A DNA stretch of 64,000 nt from Brachionus manjavacas (Eukaryota > Rotifera > Eurotatoria > Ploima > Brachionidae), in contig JAHQIY010000012.1 of the NCBI GenBank assembly GCA_019054805.1, positions 3,038,001 through 3,102,000 on the forward strand. The letters run 5' to 3'. This document shows, piece after piece, positions 36,370 through 48,902 of this stretch (its first letter is position 1; each line of letters opens with the position of its first letter). The notes beneath the pieces are model-generated. The model did not search any database and had not been told where the DNA came from. It saw nothing but the letters and a program-made list of their open reading frames with translations. The position numbers and the translations under genes were made by a program.

Positions 36370-38392
36370 TGAAAAAGTGCGATGTTTCAAGAATTTTTTC
36401 ATTTTCTAAAAAAGAAACTTGACTTTGAGTTTGTGATATGACGATCCTTAAAGATAATATTTGTAGTTTAAAAAACTATCAACGCTCTGTTTTTTATTTT
36501 TTATAAATTGAGTTTTTGTCAAATGTATGTCATTTATCACTAAAGTCAAAATTTATATAGAAAAAAATAAAGTTTTTCGGGTCATGTCGGATAGGTGAAC
36601 TATGGTTCACCTGTTAATGGAACAATTCTTGTTCTCAGGTTTCATGAACTTCACCTAATCTAAAAATTGTTAAACTATTTTGAAATTTTTTCATCAATTT
36701 GAAAAAAAAGCTAAAGTAATTGTAAAAATAAGATAGATAAAATAAAAAATTTAAATTTGAGCGGACTAGGTAAATTTTGGCGAAATAGATGAATCTATTT
36801 TCTCCAAAGTCAAACACTTGAAGGGTGAAAAATTAATTATAATTTTCTTTAATTTTTATTATTTTACTGAAAGTCAAAGATTTAGTAGAAAGCGCATTTG
36901 GGTATTTAGGATTGTTTAAAGGGTGTAATACCAAGTCAGCCAGATCACAGCAAATGCTATTTCTAGAGCTCTTTCAAATTAAAAAAAAAAACAAAAATAT
37001 TATTACCGTAAACTCGGACTTCTTCGAGAACGATATATAAACGCGACACGGTTACTCCGTAGAGGACCATGTTAAAAAAAATCAAAAAATTCAGTTTTGA
37101 ATTTTTCGCGTTTAAGGCAGGATTAGGTATTACATGCATGGTAAAGCCGGAACTTGACCCTATAACAGCATTCAATTTTTTAATATAAACGCGACCAAAA
37201 AAAATTAAAATAAAAATTAATGCGTTAATAGGTAAAGTTTAGGCATTGTGAAATTTCATACAAACCTTTCCAAATTACAAAATTAAATTCTTTTTCATTG
37301 ATTTAAATTGACAAAATTGAGCTTTTCAAAATTTGATGATGAAACAACATGAAACACAATTTGTTTCACTAAATTCAACAAAAAAAGATTAATTTTTATT
37401 AACAGGAAAATTTTAATGATAAAAAAAATATCAATAATTTGGAATTTATTTATTTCTTGTCTAGATGATCTAATCAAAACAGAATATTTTTTTGCATTTT
37501 GTAAATTTTTATTATTTAAATGTTAAAATTCTGTCATAGTTACAATTGTAAAAATTTAATTCTTCATTTCTATGTTAACATTCGATTTGATTAAAAAAAA
37601 TCAATTTATTGGGAAACAATTCTTTAAATTTTTTCTTAAATTGGACTGTTAAATGAAACATTGTTTGTTTCACCTTTTAAAAACTACAGAATAATCTGTA
37701 CTTCAAAAGCCATATTTTTATTAAGAATTTAAATTTTATTTTGAAATTTTTGTATGAAAATTCACATTGCCTAAAGTTTATTTCATTTATTTTGGTACAA
37801 GCGCTCAACTAATTAAAGCCCCTAATTTAGCTCCGGCTTTACCATGCATGTAATACCTAATCCTGACTTAAACGCGAAAAATTTAAAACTGAATTTTTTG
37901 ATTTTTTTTAACATGGTCCTCTACGGAGTAACCGTGTTGCGTTTATATATCGTTCTCGGAGTAGATGCTGCGTCTATAAGTCCGAGTTTACGGTAACTTT
38001 AATTGTTTATTTTCAAGACGGCTTCGAACATTCTATTAAATAGCTTTATTCAATTTTTTTCACATAAAATAAAAAATTTTCACCTAATTTGGATTCTTTT
38101 TTTAATACAAGTTCAAAATTAAGTCTATGAGGCCAGCATGATGCTAATGATGTGCACAATCTCTACACGAAATGCACGAAGCTAGAATATTTTGAAATTT
38201 AATTTCTGATAAATTTGCAGTTTTACCAGAATTTGGTAATTAAATGAATAGATTAAAAACATATAATTAAAAAAAGATTTTTCAATATTTTTTTCAAATT
38301 TTCAAATAAAAGTTAAAGTCGTTCTATTTCACTATCAAGTTTGATTTCAAATGTGAAAATACTTGCAATATTAACTTAAAATTATTTTACCA
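36370..38392. mobile_element. Palindromic element, family E, copy 2 (nested)
   Basis: This is the inverse of the 713-1936 copy. It starts TGAAAAAGTGCGATG at 36370, then shares GATATGACGATCCTTAAAGA, GGTGAACTATGGTTCACC and GGGTATTTAGGATTG with it. It continues beyond the inserted element with ACATTCTATTAAAT and CTTGCAATATTAACTT. The far terminus is lost near 38392. A separate transposon fills 37006-37993. Confidence 0.75.
37006..37993. mobile_element. TIR element with CCGTAAACTCGG ends, TA TSD, inside family E
   Basis: TA flanks (37004-37005, 37994-37995). The terminal repeats CCGTAAACTCGGACT/AGTCCGAGTTTACGG extend over about 170 bp at each end with few differences: CGATATATAAACGC, GTTACTCCGTAGAGGACC and ATTACATGCATGG are all mirrored. 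The centre is AT-rich and non-coding. It shares the CCGTA start and TA site with 57605-57886 and 58130-58793. It is younger than its host element. Confidence 0.85.
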
Positions 38393-38759
38393 GCTGTTAC
38401 ATAATTTTTATGAGAAAAATTCTATGAGTATAGAAATGAATCATTTTGCTTCTATTAATTTTCTATGATTTGATAAATTAGTGGCGGTGAAGTTCGGAGT
38501 TAAAAAGATTAAAGCAAAGCTAAATATTTTAAAAAATTTCAAAAATTTCAAAAAAAAAGTTTTATTATAATCTATATTAGATTTTTTGTCTTTTTTTTAT
38601 TTTTAAATTATTTTAAATTTATACATAGAAATGCAGCAAAAAAAATTTCGATTACAATTTTAGATCACTAATATTCTCCCCTTTTTTTTTACTAAGTTTT
38701 CAGGTTGCTTCGTCAAATAAAGACCCGTTCCAAAAATTACAGGGTTAGGAGATTTTTTC

Positions 38760-39500
38760 TTCTATGGTTTTTTAACAATTATCAAAATTCTTAGTATTAT
38801 TATAGAATGCGGATTATTTAAATTTTATTTTGTTATTTATGAAAATATGCCATTTTTACTTAAATTCAGCAATAAATGAGACAGGAAGACAGGTAGAACA
38901 AAGCATATAAAAATATAAAAAAACAAAAATAAGAAAAAAAAAAAAAGCAAACTTTTTAATTTTATTAAAGACAAAACATTTCATAAAAATTTTTCATAAT
39001 TTTATAGGCACAGTCAATATGAAACATTTGCATTGCATTTATCCTACTTTCATTAGATGAGCACTGATAATTTGGCACAAAGTACAATTATTTTGATTTG
39101 AATGATCCGAATAATTAAAAGGAAATAAAAGGTTTGTTTACTTGGATTAATTTTGGCCTCATTTTAATAATTTAATTTTTTTTTTAAATCTATATTCATT
39201 CTTTTTTTCCTTTTTTTTTCTTTTTTCTAACTCGCCCGTAAAAATTACCCTAGATGCAGCCTTACCTGTATAAATTTATTTATATCTATATAAAATAAAT
39301 TTTAATGTATTCAATGATTTTATTCAGATAAAAATACTTTTTGTAAATAAAAGACTTTATCAAAGCAAAAAGTCTTTTGTTTTATTCCTTAAAAAAAATT
39401 CAAATATCTTAAATGACTTCTACATTCCAGAATACTCGGCGTCTTTTTTTCTTAATATATATCTTTATCAAGCAAATGCTTGAGTACACTCAGTCAATAA
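38760..39500. repeat. Dispersed repeat X, copy 2
   Basis: Homologous in blocks to 30640-31340 (TATTATAGAATGCGGATTAT, AGACTTTATC, AATGACTTCTAC, TATATCTTTATCAAGCAAA). The two copies differ by many substitutions and indels. No coding. Confidence 0.5.
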
Positions 39501-39570
39501 AATTGCACTAGTGATACAAAGTTAAAAAGTTTACTCTCAAAAGATCATTTAAAATTTTATAAAAATAAAA

Positions 39571-40850
39571 TTAATCCAATTTTAGTTCCATATTGATTTT
39601 TATTTGCGAGCACACAAACTTAACCGAGTCAACCAAGCCACGATTTTTATCTAAAAATATATGATCAATTATGACTATTAAAGTCTTTGTACTATATTCC
39701 ATCGGATCAAAGTGTATCTTTTTCTCTAGGTTCTTGAGCTGTTTGCAATATGAGGTATTTTTTTGTTCAAAAGTCGAGTAATCCGAATGCAAAAATAGGA
39801 GTAACTTCCAACAGATTTTACTGTTTTAAAGCAATTTCATAAAAAATATCTTGTGTTTCATATAAATTTGTTCTACCGTTTCAAGACGTAGAGCCTCTTA
39901 CATCGGTCTGAACTTGGCATATTTCTTTATGTCAAACATTCTCTTATTAGTAAATTTTGCCTGATATCAAGTTCACCAAGTTTAGTTTCACCTACAAATA
40001 CCAGGTCTAAGTGGTATCGAAAAATCGATTGACAAAATTGCTTGTATAGTAAACCAACTAATCCCGGTGGTGCAGATTTTGGTTTACAGCCGAGGCCATA
40101 AAGGTAGTAGAAGCTCTTTTCCACTTTCTTCCATTTCTCTTTGACAAAATTCCAAACAAATTCACTATTGCCTTTTGGAAGGCCTAAATATTCTACATTC
40201 TCAGTTTGAGGTATTTCATAACCATTTAAGGTGAAATTTCTCATCATTATAGCTTTACCTTTTTGAAAGACTAAAGCCGCTGATTTCAAAGAATCTAAGT
40301 CAATTTTCCACCGGTGAGCATACTTAGAGCATTTGTCAAGAATAGTTTGACAATGACTAAAGGAGGGTGCTTGGATCAAAAGATCATCACAATAACCAAT
40401 TACGGACAAGTTAGTCCCATTAATTGAGGCACCAAGATTTAGCTCAGTACACTCAGTCAATAATTCGTTGATGAAAAAATTAAACAAATAAGGAGAAAGA
40501 ATATCTCCTTGTTTTACACCTTCAGTTGAGTCTAACATATCACCAAGTTCGTTTTCATATTTGACAATAATATTAGAGATTCGGTAGTACTTGTAGAGTA
40601 TGTGCCACAGTCCATCTGGAATTCGATTAATTAGCTTAAAGAAAAGGCCATCTCTCCATAGCTTGTCAAAAGATTTAATAGCATTCAGAAAAACGACATG
40701 AAGTTTAGATCCATTTTGCTTATAGTAATTGATCGTTTCATTTACAATAAAATATGCATGCTTAATTACCTGATATTGGTTTTCAAGATAAAAAAAAGTG
40801 TTACATAAATTTCTTTTAATTAAAATCAAATAAGAAACAAATAAAAAAAT
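39571..40850 (-). mobile_element. LINE-B reverse transcriptase fragment
   Basis: One 300-residue open frame on minus (40829-39927). In order it has FLNAIKSFDKLWRDGLFFKL, GVKQGDILSPYLFNFFINEL, the catalytic box IGYCDDLLIQAP (Cys in place of Ala in YADD), VEYLGLPKG and LLYKQFCQSIFRYHLDL. A further open stretch, 39792-39571, lies just downstream and reads like the C-terminus. The endonuclease and 5' half are absent. The clade is uncertain, but clearly different from LINE-A. The long open frame suggests it is not very old. Confidence 0.8.
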
Positions 40851-40861
40851 CTATGAAAACT

Positions 40862-41396
40862 GACAAGTTAATTATTTTTTTTGGTCTTCCATCTTTTTTG
40901 TCGGACATTAATGTTGTCTTTTGATTAACGATTTCAACTACATGCTGATAGGTTCAATATTTACATTTGAGATCCCTCTCAATTCACTAATCGGGAGACT
41001 TCGATCTATTGATCTTGAAATCTCCATCACTCTATATTGAGTACCAGTAGTACGATGATCTAAATTATAGTTTGTACATAACTCTTGTATAACATTACGT
41101 TGATGATTATTTAAATCGCTAAGGAATCGGTACTCTTTATACTCAACGTAAGTATTTGTTTGATAATCGATTCGACTGAACGCCTAAATTCATCTTCGTC
41201 CATTTGAGCAAGACTTTTTACAATACTTATTGACAATTCTTCCTCCACTAAACTATTAATAGCACTAACAACCTCGCTTCCAGTATCAACATTATCTTGA
41301 ATCATAGCATCATCAAAATCAGGTGAGCCTTCATAAAATTGGCTATTTAATCTTTGTCGCCAGAATTGATTAGCTCAGAAATTGTTTCGAGATCCA
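40862..41396 (-). pseudogene. R3H-like ORF remnant next to a GRPKK motif
   Basis: Minus-strand pieces: MDLETISELINSGDKD at 41396; DAMIQDNVDTGSEVVSAINS... to EFRRSVESIIKQ; then in another frame NHQRNVIQELCTNYNLDH, TTGTQYRVMEISRS and a stop near 40945. The last stretch has the RxxxxExxxxYxLDH..G..R layout of an R3H nucleic-acid-binding domain. Just beyond, in a third frame, is MSDKKDGRPKKI. The frame breaks and the LINE next door suggest a transposon-encoded protein. The family is not recognised. Confidence 0.35.
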
Positions 41397-41616
41397 TTTT
41401 TAATTTTTTTTTTGGAATGAAAAGAAAAAGAGAGAGAAAATGCAATGTTGAAACAAACTTGATTGTTAAATGTAGCTGTTAATAATAAGTCTGATCTAAA
41501 AATTTTTTAGTTGATATTGAAATTCAGTATCAGAAAATGTTAATTGAATAATTGATCTTGAATTTCACTGATCTTGAAAATTGAAGATCATTGATCTTGA
41601 GTTTTAATAGACCCCT

Positions 41617-42370
41617 CTATATCATTACATAGAAAAAAATAACATAGAAAATTTACATTGAAAAATTATTATTTTTTGTCCGAAATTTATTACATAGGAA
41701 AATTAACATTGCAAAAATTGTCATATTTTTTGCTCAAATACTTTAAATAAATAAAAATTAGTATGACATGATTCCTATTAATTTATTTAGAAATTCTAAA
41801 TATTTTCTACTTATATATTGTTCATTTAAATTTCGTCTATTTTTCATGTCTTTGATCTCTTTTGAATTCAACACCAACTTTTATTTGTTCTATACAGCGT
41901 TCTGCAAAATATTGCTCTTTTATAAAATGATAAATAAATTTATTTACACCTGGATAACTTTTGATGTTATTTTGACAGCCATGCTTCCAAACCATTATTA
42001 GAGCATGGCAAATCATTTAGTATTCTTTTGATCATTAGAAGTTTTGAAACAAAAACAAAAGCTTTAAATTGAAAAAACTTTTTTTATTTAGGTTCAAAAC
42101 TTGTTCTGAAAATTGTATCACCTAAATTTATTATATGCAGTTCCAATATTTGGAAACAATGGAATTGTCTCATCGGCGAGGAAGTATTAAATATAAGTTT
42201 TTAAATAAATTTTCCATTCAAATTTTCTAAAGCTAGATATTTGAAAATATCATAATAGAGAATTTTTTCAAAAATTATAGAAGTTAAAAAAATAAAATTT
42301 TAATCAACAAGAAACTTGTTGTTCTTTTTGCAAATTCAATTTTCAATTTTTTTTTCTATATAATGATTAT
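41617..42370 (+). mobile_element. MITE related to the 4913-8138 MULE
   Basis: It begins TATATCATTACATAGAAAAA, the inverse of the right end of 4913-8138. It stays similar for about 280 bp (CATTGAAAAATTATTATTTT, GATTCCTATTAATTTAT, TTTGATCTCTTTTG). The right end near 42370 (CTATATAATGATTATG) is an imperfect inverse. There is no coding. It lies directly after the R3H-like remnant. Confidence 0.55.
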
Positions 42371-43898
42371 GACTCCCAAACCCCTCGGTTCAAAGGTCTC
42401 TCTGTCAAAAATTAACTAATTTTTTTGCTCTCGTTTATTGTTAAAAAATTTTGTTTAATAAAACTGGAATTCAATTTAATAAAATATAATTTTCTACAGT
42501 TTTTACTCCAAACTTTAATTCTTATCAAATTTTCGCGATAAATCGTCATACTGGAAATGTCTGGCATACAACTAGACATAAAAAATACTTTTTATTTTAT
42601 TTTTTTATATTTTAACAAAATTTTAGTGTAAAAAAAAATGAATTTTTTTACTTAATTTTTTATTTTATTAGAAAAAGCTCAAATATAATAAAATCCAAAA
42701 AAATTCAAAGAAAAGGGCTAAAAAGAAACTTTTTTTGCCCTTTTTCGATCATCATGTCAATACTGTAAATTTATATTATCTAAGTTTAAACTTCAAAAAT
42801 ACAAAAATAAATAGAGTGTCTGGAATACGCTCTCATGATTTGGGACACTTTACAATTTTATTTTTTGTAGATTATTTGAAAATTTACTCCGATTAACTAA
42901 TTTAAATGAAAATTAAAAAAAAAATTCAAATTATTTTTGTCCTTCTGTTTATTAGATCACTAGCTGGTTCGACAACATAAAAGCTCATTGTCCTTCTTTC
43001 TATTCATGATTTCCTATTTGAAATGATTATTGCTGGGTCATTTTCTATTACTTGGACATCATCTCTCGACAAAGACTCTCTAAACACAGAACAATTCTTT
43101 GCTGAGGTTCAGTTGCCTGGTTTCAGAGCCGTAACCATCAAGCCTTTGACCACCTTTACCCTCCAGACATGACCACTGAATCGTGCTTGAGTTTTGTTAG
43201 CGATTTTCTTGCCATGAGTTCTGTCTACCACTACATGACCACCTACTAAAATGATATTTATTTTTTATTTGTCATAGTCAGTGTTTTAATATAAAGTTTA
43301 GTTTTAAAATTGCGCTAATTTAATTAATGACACTACACTCAATTACGGCAAGAGAAAAGTAAAACAAAGGTAAATGGTAAAATTTATCTCGTACCCTTAA
43401 AGGACACATTGCACAATTTATTAAAATTAAAAAATTTGATGTTCTTTTTTGGAATCAAGAATGTGATTTAAAAAAAAATTATTAAAATTAAATTACTGTG
43501 TTTTTTACCACTGTTGCAGAGAAAATTCAATTTTTTTTGAAAAAAAAATTTTAAATTACTCTGTTTGATCAAGCATCAAATGTGGCTCAATTAATTTTTT
43601 AGATTTTTTATTTTTTAAGTCAAGTTTTGTGAGTGAGCAATTAAAGTGGAAAATATTTGCTTAATTTTTCCACATACAGGAAGCCAAATTTCCAAGTCAT
43701 TATCTCAATTTTTTATGAAATTCAAAAATTATAATTTTAGATTTATTTAAGTGAATATATTTTTAAATTTTGTTCAAACACATCACCGGATTAAAAAATA
43801 ATTAAACTCAATTAAGTTTGCCCATAAAATAATTAAATCGATTTTAAATAGCATGGAGTCTTAATATTTAAATAATTGAATCTAGACTTAAAATTTCG
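42371..43898. other. ELMOD 5' flank with an unassigned GC-richer stretch
   Basis: Mostly AT-rich. 42955-43250 is clearly richer in G+C and gives open pieces on + (EQFFAEVQLPGFRAVTIKPL; SFVSDFLAMSSVYHYM in another frame). No family is recognised; it may be an old coding remnant. No promoter element was identified for ELMOD. Confidence 0.4.
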
Positions 43899-45172
43899 AT
43901 GAATAGTCCAAACAAAGCGAGCCACTCAAAGTATTCATTCAGTTTTGGCGACAAGCTCCAGTCCTTCTTGAACTTGGTATTCATTCAATCTTTGCTTCAC
44001 TACTTTGATCGCATGTCAAAATTTATTCTGCACTTGATCACCGGAAAGTCCGAGCTGGAGCGCATTTGTACAAACGAAAAAATCCAGTCTGTGCGCATCA
44101 AAAAAATAGGTAACTTAATTTTTTTTTAATAAAAATTTTCAATCCAACTTTTTTTTTAATTTATTTTTTAATAAAAATTTTTGACTCCATTTTTTAACTC
44201 AAGAAAACAGCTTGAAAAAATCATCTAATTCCTATTTGAGGAATTTGACAAGTTCTGACTCGGTCAGCAGTGGCTACGAGGACGACATTGTATTTAACAT
44301 AATGCAAATAAAGCAGATACCTGCCGAAAATGCCACGTAAGCCAAAGATGTAACAAATTTTTTTCTTACTCATTTTCTGGACTAGATTTTCATTTTTGAT
44401 GAAAGATGCCTTGATAAAAATAAAAGCTTATCACAGCCTGATGCGAGAGGTAGACTTGATACGGTGTGAAAAATTTTGCCACCACAATTCGTCACAACTG
44501 GGTCTGCTGATGGATCTTTGGACTGGTCTGAAGACTGAAAGTGGGCCCGAGTCCATTAAGAGTAGGAAGTGGCGCGAGCTCGGCTTTCAGGGCGATGACC
44601 CATCCACTGACTTTAGAGGTATGGGCATGTTGGCTCTCAATTCATTAAAGTAAAAGACAGAAATTTTAAATTAGTTTATTCTAAAAAAAGTCTATTTTAA
44701 TAGTTTTTTGGTGACCAAGCATAACGAGATAGCCAAGAATTTATTTGCCAAGTCGAAGCACCCCAAATTCGGCTATTCGTTCGCCATTGTTGGCATAAAC
44801 GTGATCGCATGGGTCTACAAACTGCTGGTCGATGGTGACCTAAAGACCCATTTTTATAATTATTCCCAGTTTCTTAAAAAGGACAAAATTAAATTGGAGA
44901 ATTTTTACAGAATATTTGGTAACAAACTGAGCTAAGCTAAAAATTTTTAAATTTTAATTTTAGTTTAAATTGTAGTTAGTGTTTTTATAGAGTTTAATGA
45001 GTTTTGGTTTTACAAGGAGCCCGAGAGCATAATGCAATTTGAATTGTTGTCCAAAGAGTTTTTGTCTTTGGTCAAGCTGAAGTTGGTCAACGAGCCATAC
45101 ACTCACATAACTGAGGGTGTAATTGATCGGAGAAGCTTTGTCGAACGATATGCCCTAAATTCAACAAGCTAA
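43899..45172 (+). CDS. ELMO domain-containing protein (ELMOD1/2/3 type)
   Basis: Five exons (43899-44109, 44204-44336, 44386-44649, 44704-44918, 44976-45172) with GT-AG sites and consistent phases give 339 residues. Exon 3 carries the ELMO signature: IKAYHSLMREVDLIR, LWTGLKTES and WRELGFQGDDPSTDFRGMG. Exon 4 has HPKFGYSFAIVGINV, and exon 5 has FIEFNEFWFYKEPESIMQF. The Arg in TDFRGMG is the finger of the arginine needed for GAP activity toward ARL2/ARF GTPases in ELMOD1-3. It is slightly longer than human ELMOD2 (293), mostly through a Ser-rich stretch in exon 2. Assignment to one paralogue is not attempted. AATAAA lies at 45256. The only neighbours are transposons. Confidence 0.92.
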
Positions 45173-45297
45173 AGCCAAGATTTAGAACACATATTCCGAA
45201 TTATTAAGTATATAATATTTATTTTTTAATATTTGATGTACATAACATTTTATCTAATAAATATTTTGAATTGATTTTTTTCTTCTCATGCCAGGTT

Positions 45298-46256
45298 AAG
45301 TTAATAAAACTCAATTTATTTGTTTTTTGTTAATTTTATTTTATTTAAAAAAAAATTCTTTAAAATAATAAAAAATATAAGCTACCCCAAGCAAGGCTGT
45401 AGGTAGCTACGTTTCGCATTTTGCTGATTTAATATGTATCAATAGATCAATAAAAAAAAGTCCGGACTTGGACTCGACTTGAGACTTGTGACTTTTGAAC
45501 AACTTGGTTAAATACTTTAAATTTGCAACATAACTAAATAGAAAAAAATTTGGCAAAAAATTAAACCCGTGGTAGAATTTTAAAAAATTGGATTAAATCA
45601 TTTCTGTTTCTCTATCTTCTAGGGAATTTACATTCTATTCTTGTAACCGTTTTTTCTATTTTCGTTGTAAACATACTAACATCTTCACTATCGCTATGAT
45701 ATTCCAAATGTTTTGCTGATAGACATTGCTCTGCACGTCTTTTGACTTGGTTGCATCTATAATACACGTGTTTCCCTTCACTTGTATTGTTTGTAATCGA
45801 AATACTCCAATAACCATAACTTTTGATATTTTTCCATTGCTTCATTCTTGTTGTTAAATGTACATAATAGAGTCCATTGTTTGGATCTTCTGGTTTGTTT
45901 TGATTATTTTTTATCATTTCTGCCTTCATATGTTGTGGTTCATTAGTATCTGTGTCGCTATTGTATTCTGCTACTCGTTGAATTGCCATTTTAAGATTTA
46001 TTTAAATTCTAATGCTTCTAATATCAGCAATTGAAGAGTATAAATAAAACTCAATTTATTTGTTTTTTGTTAATTTTATTTTATTTTAAAAAAATTCTTT
46101 AAAATAATAAAAATCCCCAAGCAAGGCTGTAGGAGTTCGTCTATGCTAGCTACGTTCACATTTTGCTGATTTAATATCTATCAATAGATATCTGGCTCGG
46201 TCTTTTGAAAAAAAAGTCCGGACTTGGACTTGACTTGTGATTCGAAAAAAAAATCC
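45298..46256 (-). mobile_element. Element with direct flanking repeats and FLYWCH-like ORF
   Basis: A 200-bp sequence occurs twice in the same orientation (45298-45495 and 46042-46250): ACTCAATTTATTTGTTTTTTG, CCCAAGCAAGGCTGTAGG, TTTTGCTGATTTAATAT and AAAGTCCGGACTTGGACT. Between them, minus 45989-45612 encodes 125 residues with WKNIKSYGYWSISITNNTSE, then YYRCNQVKRRAEQC, AKHLEYHSDSEDV. This is the FLYWCH-like DNA-binding finger of MULE transposases, intact through its Cys and His residues. The GACTTGGACTTGACTTG words inside the repeats are of the hAT-end type. How the two parts were assembled is unclear. Confidence 0.65.
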
Positions 46257-48440
46257 TGTTCGATCTAAACTATGAATAAAATTTTTGACTTATACTTAAA
46301 ACTGTGACTTATACATAAATCTGATTAGATTGGCGCATGAAAAATATTTGTTTTTTTTTTAAATAAATAAATAAATAAAGCAAACTTATACTGTTTAATA
46401 GTTTATTACAGTCTAAAATAGAAATGGCCACTCTGTGGCAAAAGCTTAGTATGTTAAATACAAGAGAGAGATAACAAATAATAATTTCATAGAAAGAAGT
46501 AATGAATATGTTTCTTATTTAAAATTGTTACTAATTATACAAGAATAAAATTAGTGTCGTGCTCAAAATTTTGTTTGTTATCACTGCATTTAGGATCGGC
46601 ACCTAAATGTTAAATTTCAAATAACAGTCATCACGAATTTACAGTGTGTTAATCACGTGACGAAACTTCAGCGCATTTCATCTTTTATGCCGCAAACTCC
46701 TCTGTCGCATCAGACTCTTCGATGCTTCTTTTGGGAACACCACTACCTTTCGCTTCAATTCCCCCACCTATCAGATGTACCATATTAAGCCAATTTGTAT
46801 TTGCGATTCATGCCATTGTTTCTTTAGTTGGTTTTTTAATCAGTTGATTTTGCTATTTTAAAACTTAGCTTTTTCCTTTTCCTTGGTTGCGGATCTTTTA
46901 TATATAGCCTCCATACACCTTAAACAAACTTTAATGATGTCTCACAAGCCCTTTTTAAAGCATTCTCAAAAAGTCTTTATTGAAATATCTGAAATTCCTT
47001 GCTTTAATTCTTTGCATTCGGTTTGCACGATTTGTGCAGTAACGGACTTCGTTTGTGCATTTCACATCATTTTCAATGTAAATCCTTGTGGAGATTCTTT
47101 TAAGGTAGTTTTATAGTTTGATATTCATTAATATTGTATAATCATAGTTTGGATTTTTTGAACCAATATGCATTACAAGACATTTTCAATGTTTAAATCA
47201 AGATACCAGGAAAGAAATTGTTTTTCCGTTTTATTTTTTTTTTTTTGAGGGTAAAAACTTTTTTTTTAATTATTTAATTGATATATCAAATAAAATATTA
47301 AAAAAAATCCCATTTTTTTTGTTGCAAAAATAAATTTTTCTGTTAAATGAATGATTAGCTTTTTTAATTTTTTTTCAAATTAAACTTAAAATCTTTATTT
47401 TTTTAGTTTGAAAAAAAAAACAATTTTTTTTCTAGTTGATCTTTGATTGATTTTATTAAAAACTTTATTTAAACATATCAAGTCGAGTCAATGTATCATT
47501 CATAATTAAATCTCCGATTACAAGAAGAACAGAAATATCATTAGAAGCAATTTGAATTTTTTTAATTAAATTTTTTTTAGAATGAAATAAGTCAAAATCT
47601 TAAGTGGAAATTTCTTTCAAAAAGACATGGTGACAAAACTTGAGAAGTAATTGTTCAAACTCGTTTAATTTATTCTCCAAAAATTCGAAAATCAAATAAA
47701 AACAAAGAGAACCAAATTAATTCGAGTCCGAGAATTTCAAATACAATCGAAACATATAAATTAAAGCAAATTGAATTTACTTTTTTGTTTAATTTTAAAT
47801 TTTTCAAAAATAAACAAAGATATAAACATATCTAATGAAGTGACTTCAATTAAATGAAATTAATATTATTCTTTTTGTTTTAAGCCGGTTTTTTAATAAC
47901 TCTAGTGAGACTCAAAAAATAATTAAAAGCCTCTCTTGTAAACGTTATGTCGAATTTGTTCACTTTTATGCGTAGAAATACACAAATTTTATAATGGGAT
48001 TATGTAAAAATCCCTAAATTAAATTGATACATTATATTTTAAATTTTATATTAAATTGAATTTTTTATTTAATTTTAAATTTTTTCAAATAAAGAAATTA
48101 GATACAAATCATTCTTTTTTTTTAATAATTTGTTTTTGATAGAAAAAAAGATGCACAAAAAGAGCCATTTTAAAAGATGTACATTTAGTGTTCGTTTAAA
48201 TTGTTATACATTGATGTAGAAAAAAAATTGCAAAAAAATTTATTTTTAATATAATTAGACATTTTTGTGTGTAACACTCGTTTTTTAAGATAACTTTCGG
48301 AAAATTGTACCTAAATGGCTCACATTGTTTTTAAATATTAATTGTATCATATTACAGCGAAACAAAGTTAAATGTTGTATTGCAAAATATCAAAATATTG
48401 ATTAAGACTTTTAGATAAAACAGATTAAACAAATCATGTT
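46257..48440. other. Intergenic, one unassigned degraded coding stretch
   Basis: 46640-47110 is less AT-rich. On minus it reads ESPQGFTLKMM, NAQTKSVTAQIVQTECKELK, QGISDISIKTF, DIIKVCLRCMEAIYKRS and TKEKEKAKF, broken by a few stops. It looks like a decayed protein-coding piece but matches no family I know. The rest (47120-48440) is AT-rich with nothing recognised. Confidence 0.35.
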
Positions 48441-48902
48441 CAAGTACAGATTAGAGCTACAAAGTCTGTTAAGAGCATAAAGGAACTTTCATATGAAAAA
48501 AGACTAGAAATATTGGACCTATCGACCCTCAGAGAGAGAGAAGAGAGAGGGCCGACCTAATCGAGTACTTTAAATTTTCGCAAGGGTTGAGCATTAATGA
48601 GCGTTACAACCCGAACAAGCTCACGAATTCACTAACAGTCGAAGGCCCAGCTAGAGGCATACGGGGAGGGAAGCACAGGCTACTGAAACAACTCACAAGG
48701 ATCAGTAAAGGGGAGGAATTTTTAACGAATAGAGTGGTATACAACTGGAATCGTCTACCGACTGGAATAATTTCACTAGACTCCAAGAACAGTTTTATAA
48801 AGAGAATTGATGATTAATACTCGTTTTAGCTACCATAGTGGGACCCTGGTGTCTTGTTCTACAGGTTAAAACCTATCGTAGCCTACTATTATTATTATTA
48901 TT
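48440..48902 (+). mobile_element. LINE-C (L2-like) 3' end
   Basis: The + strand has ELSYEKRLEILDLSTLRERE, one frame change, then DLIEYFKFSQGLSINERYNP, GGKHRLLKQLTRI and NRVVYNWNRLPTGIISLDSK followed by NSFIKRIDD and stop at 48817. This is the standard L2 C-terminus (YEERLxxLxLxxLxxRRxRGDLIE... VVxxWNxLP). The 3' UTR closes with TTATTATTATTATTA at 48886, the short repeat tail of L2 elements. The long open frame indicates moderate age. Confidence 0.85.
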
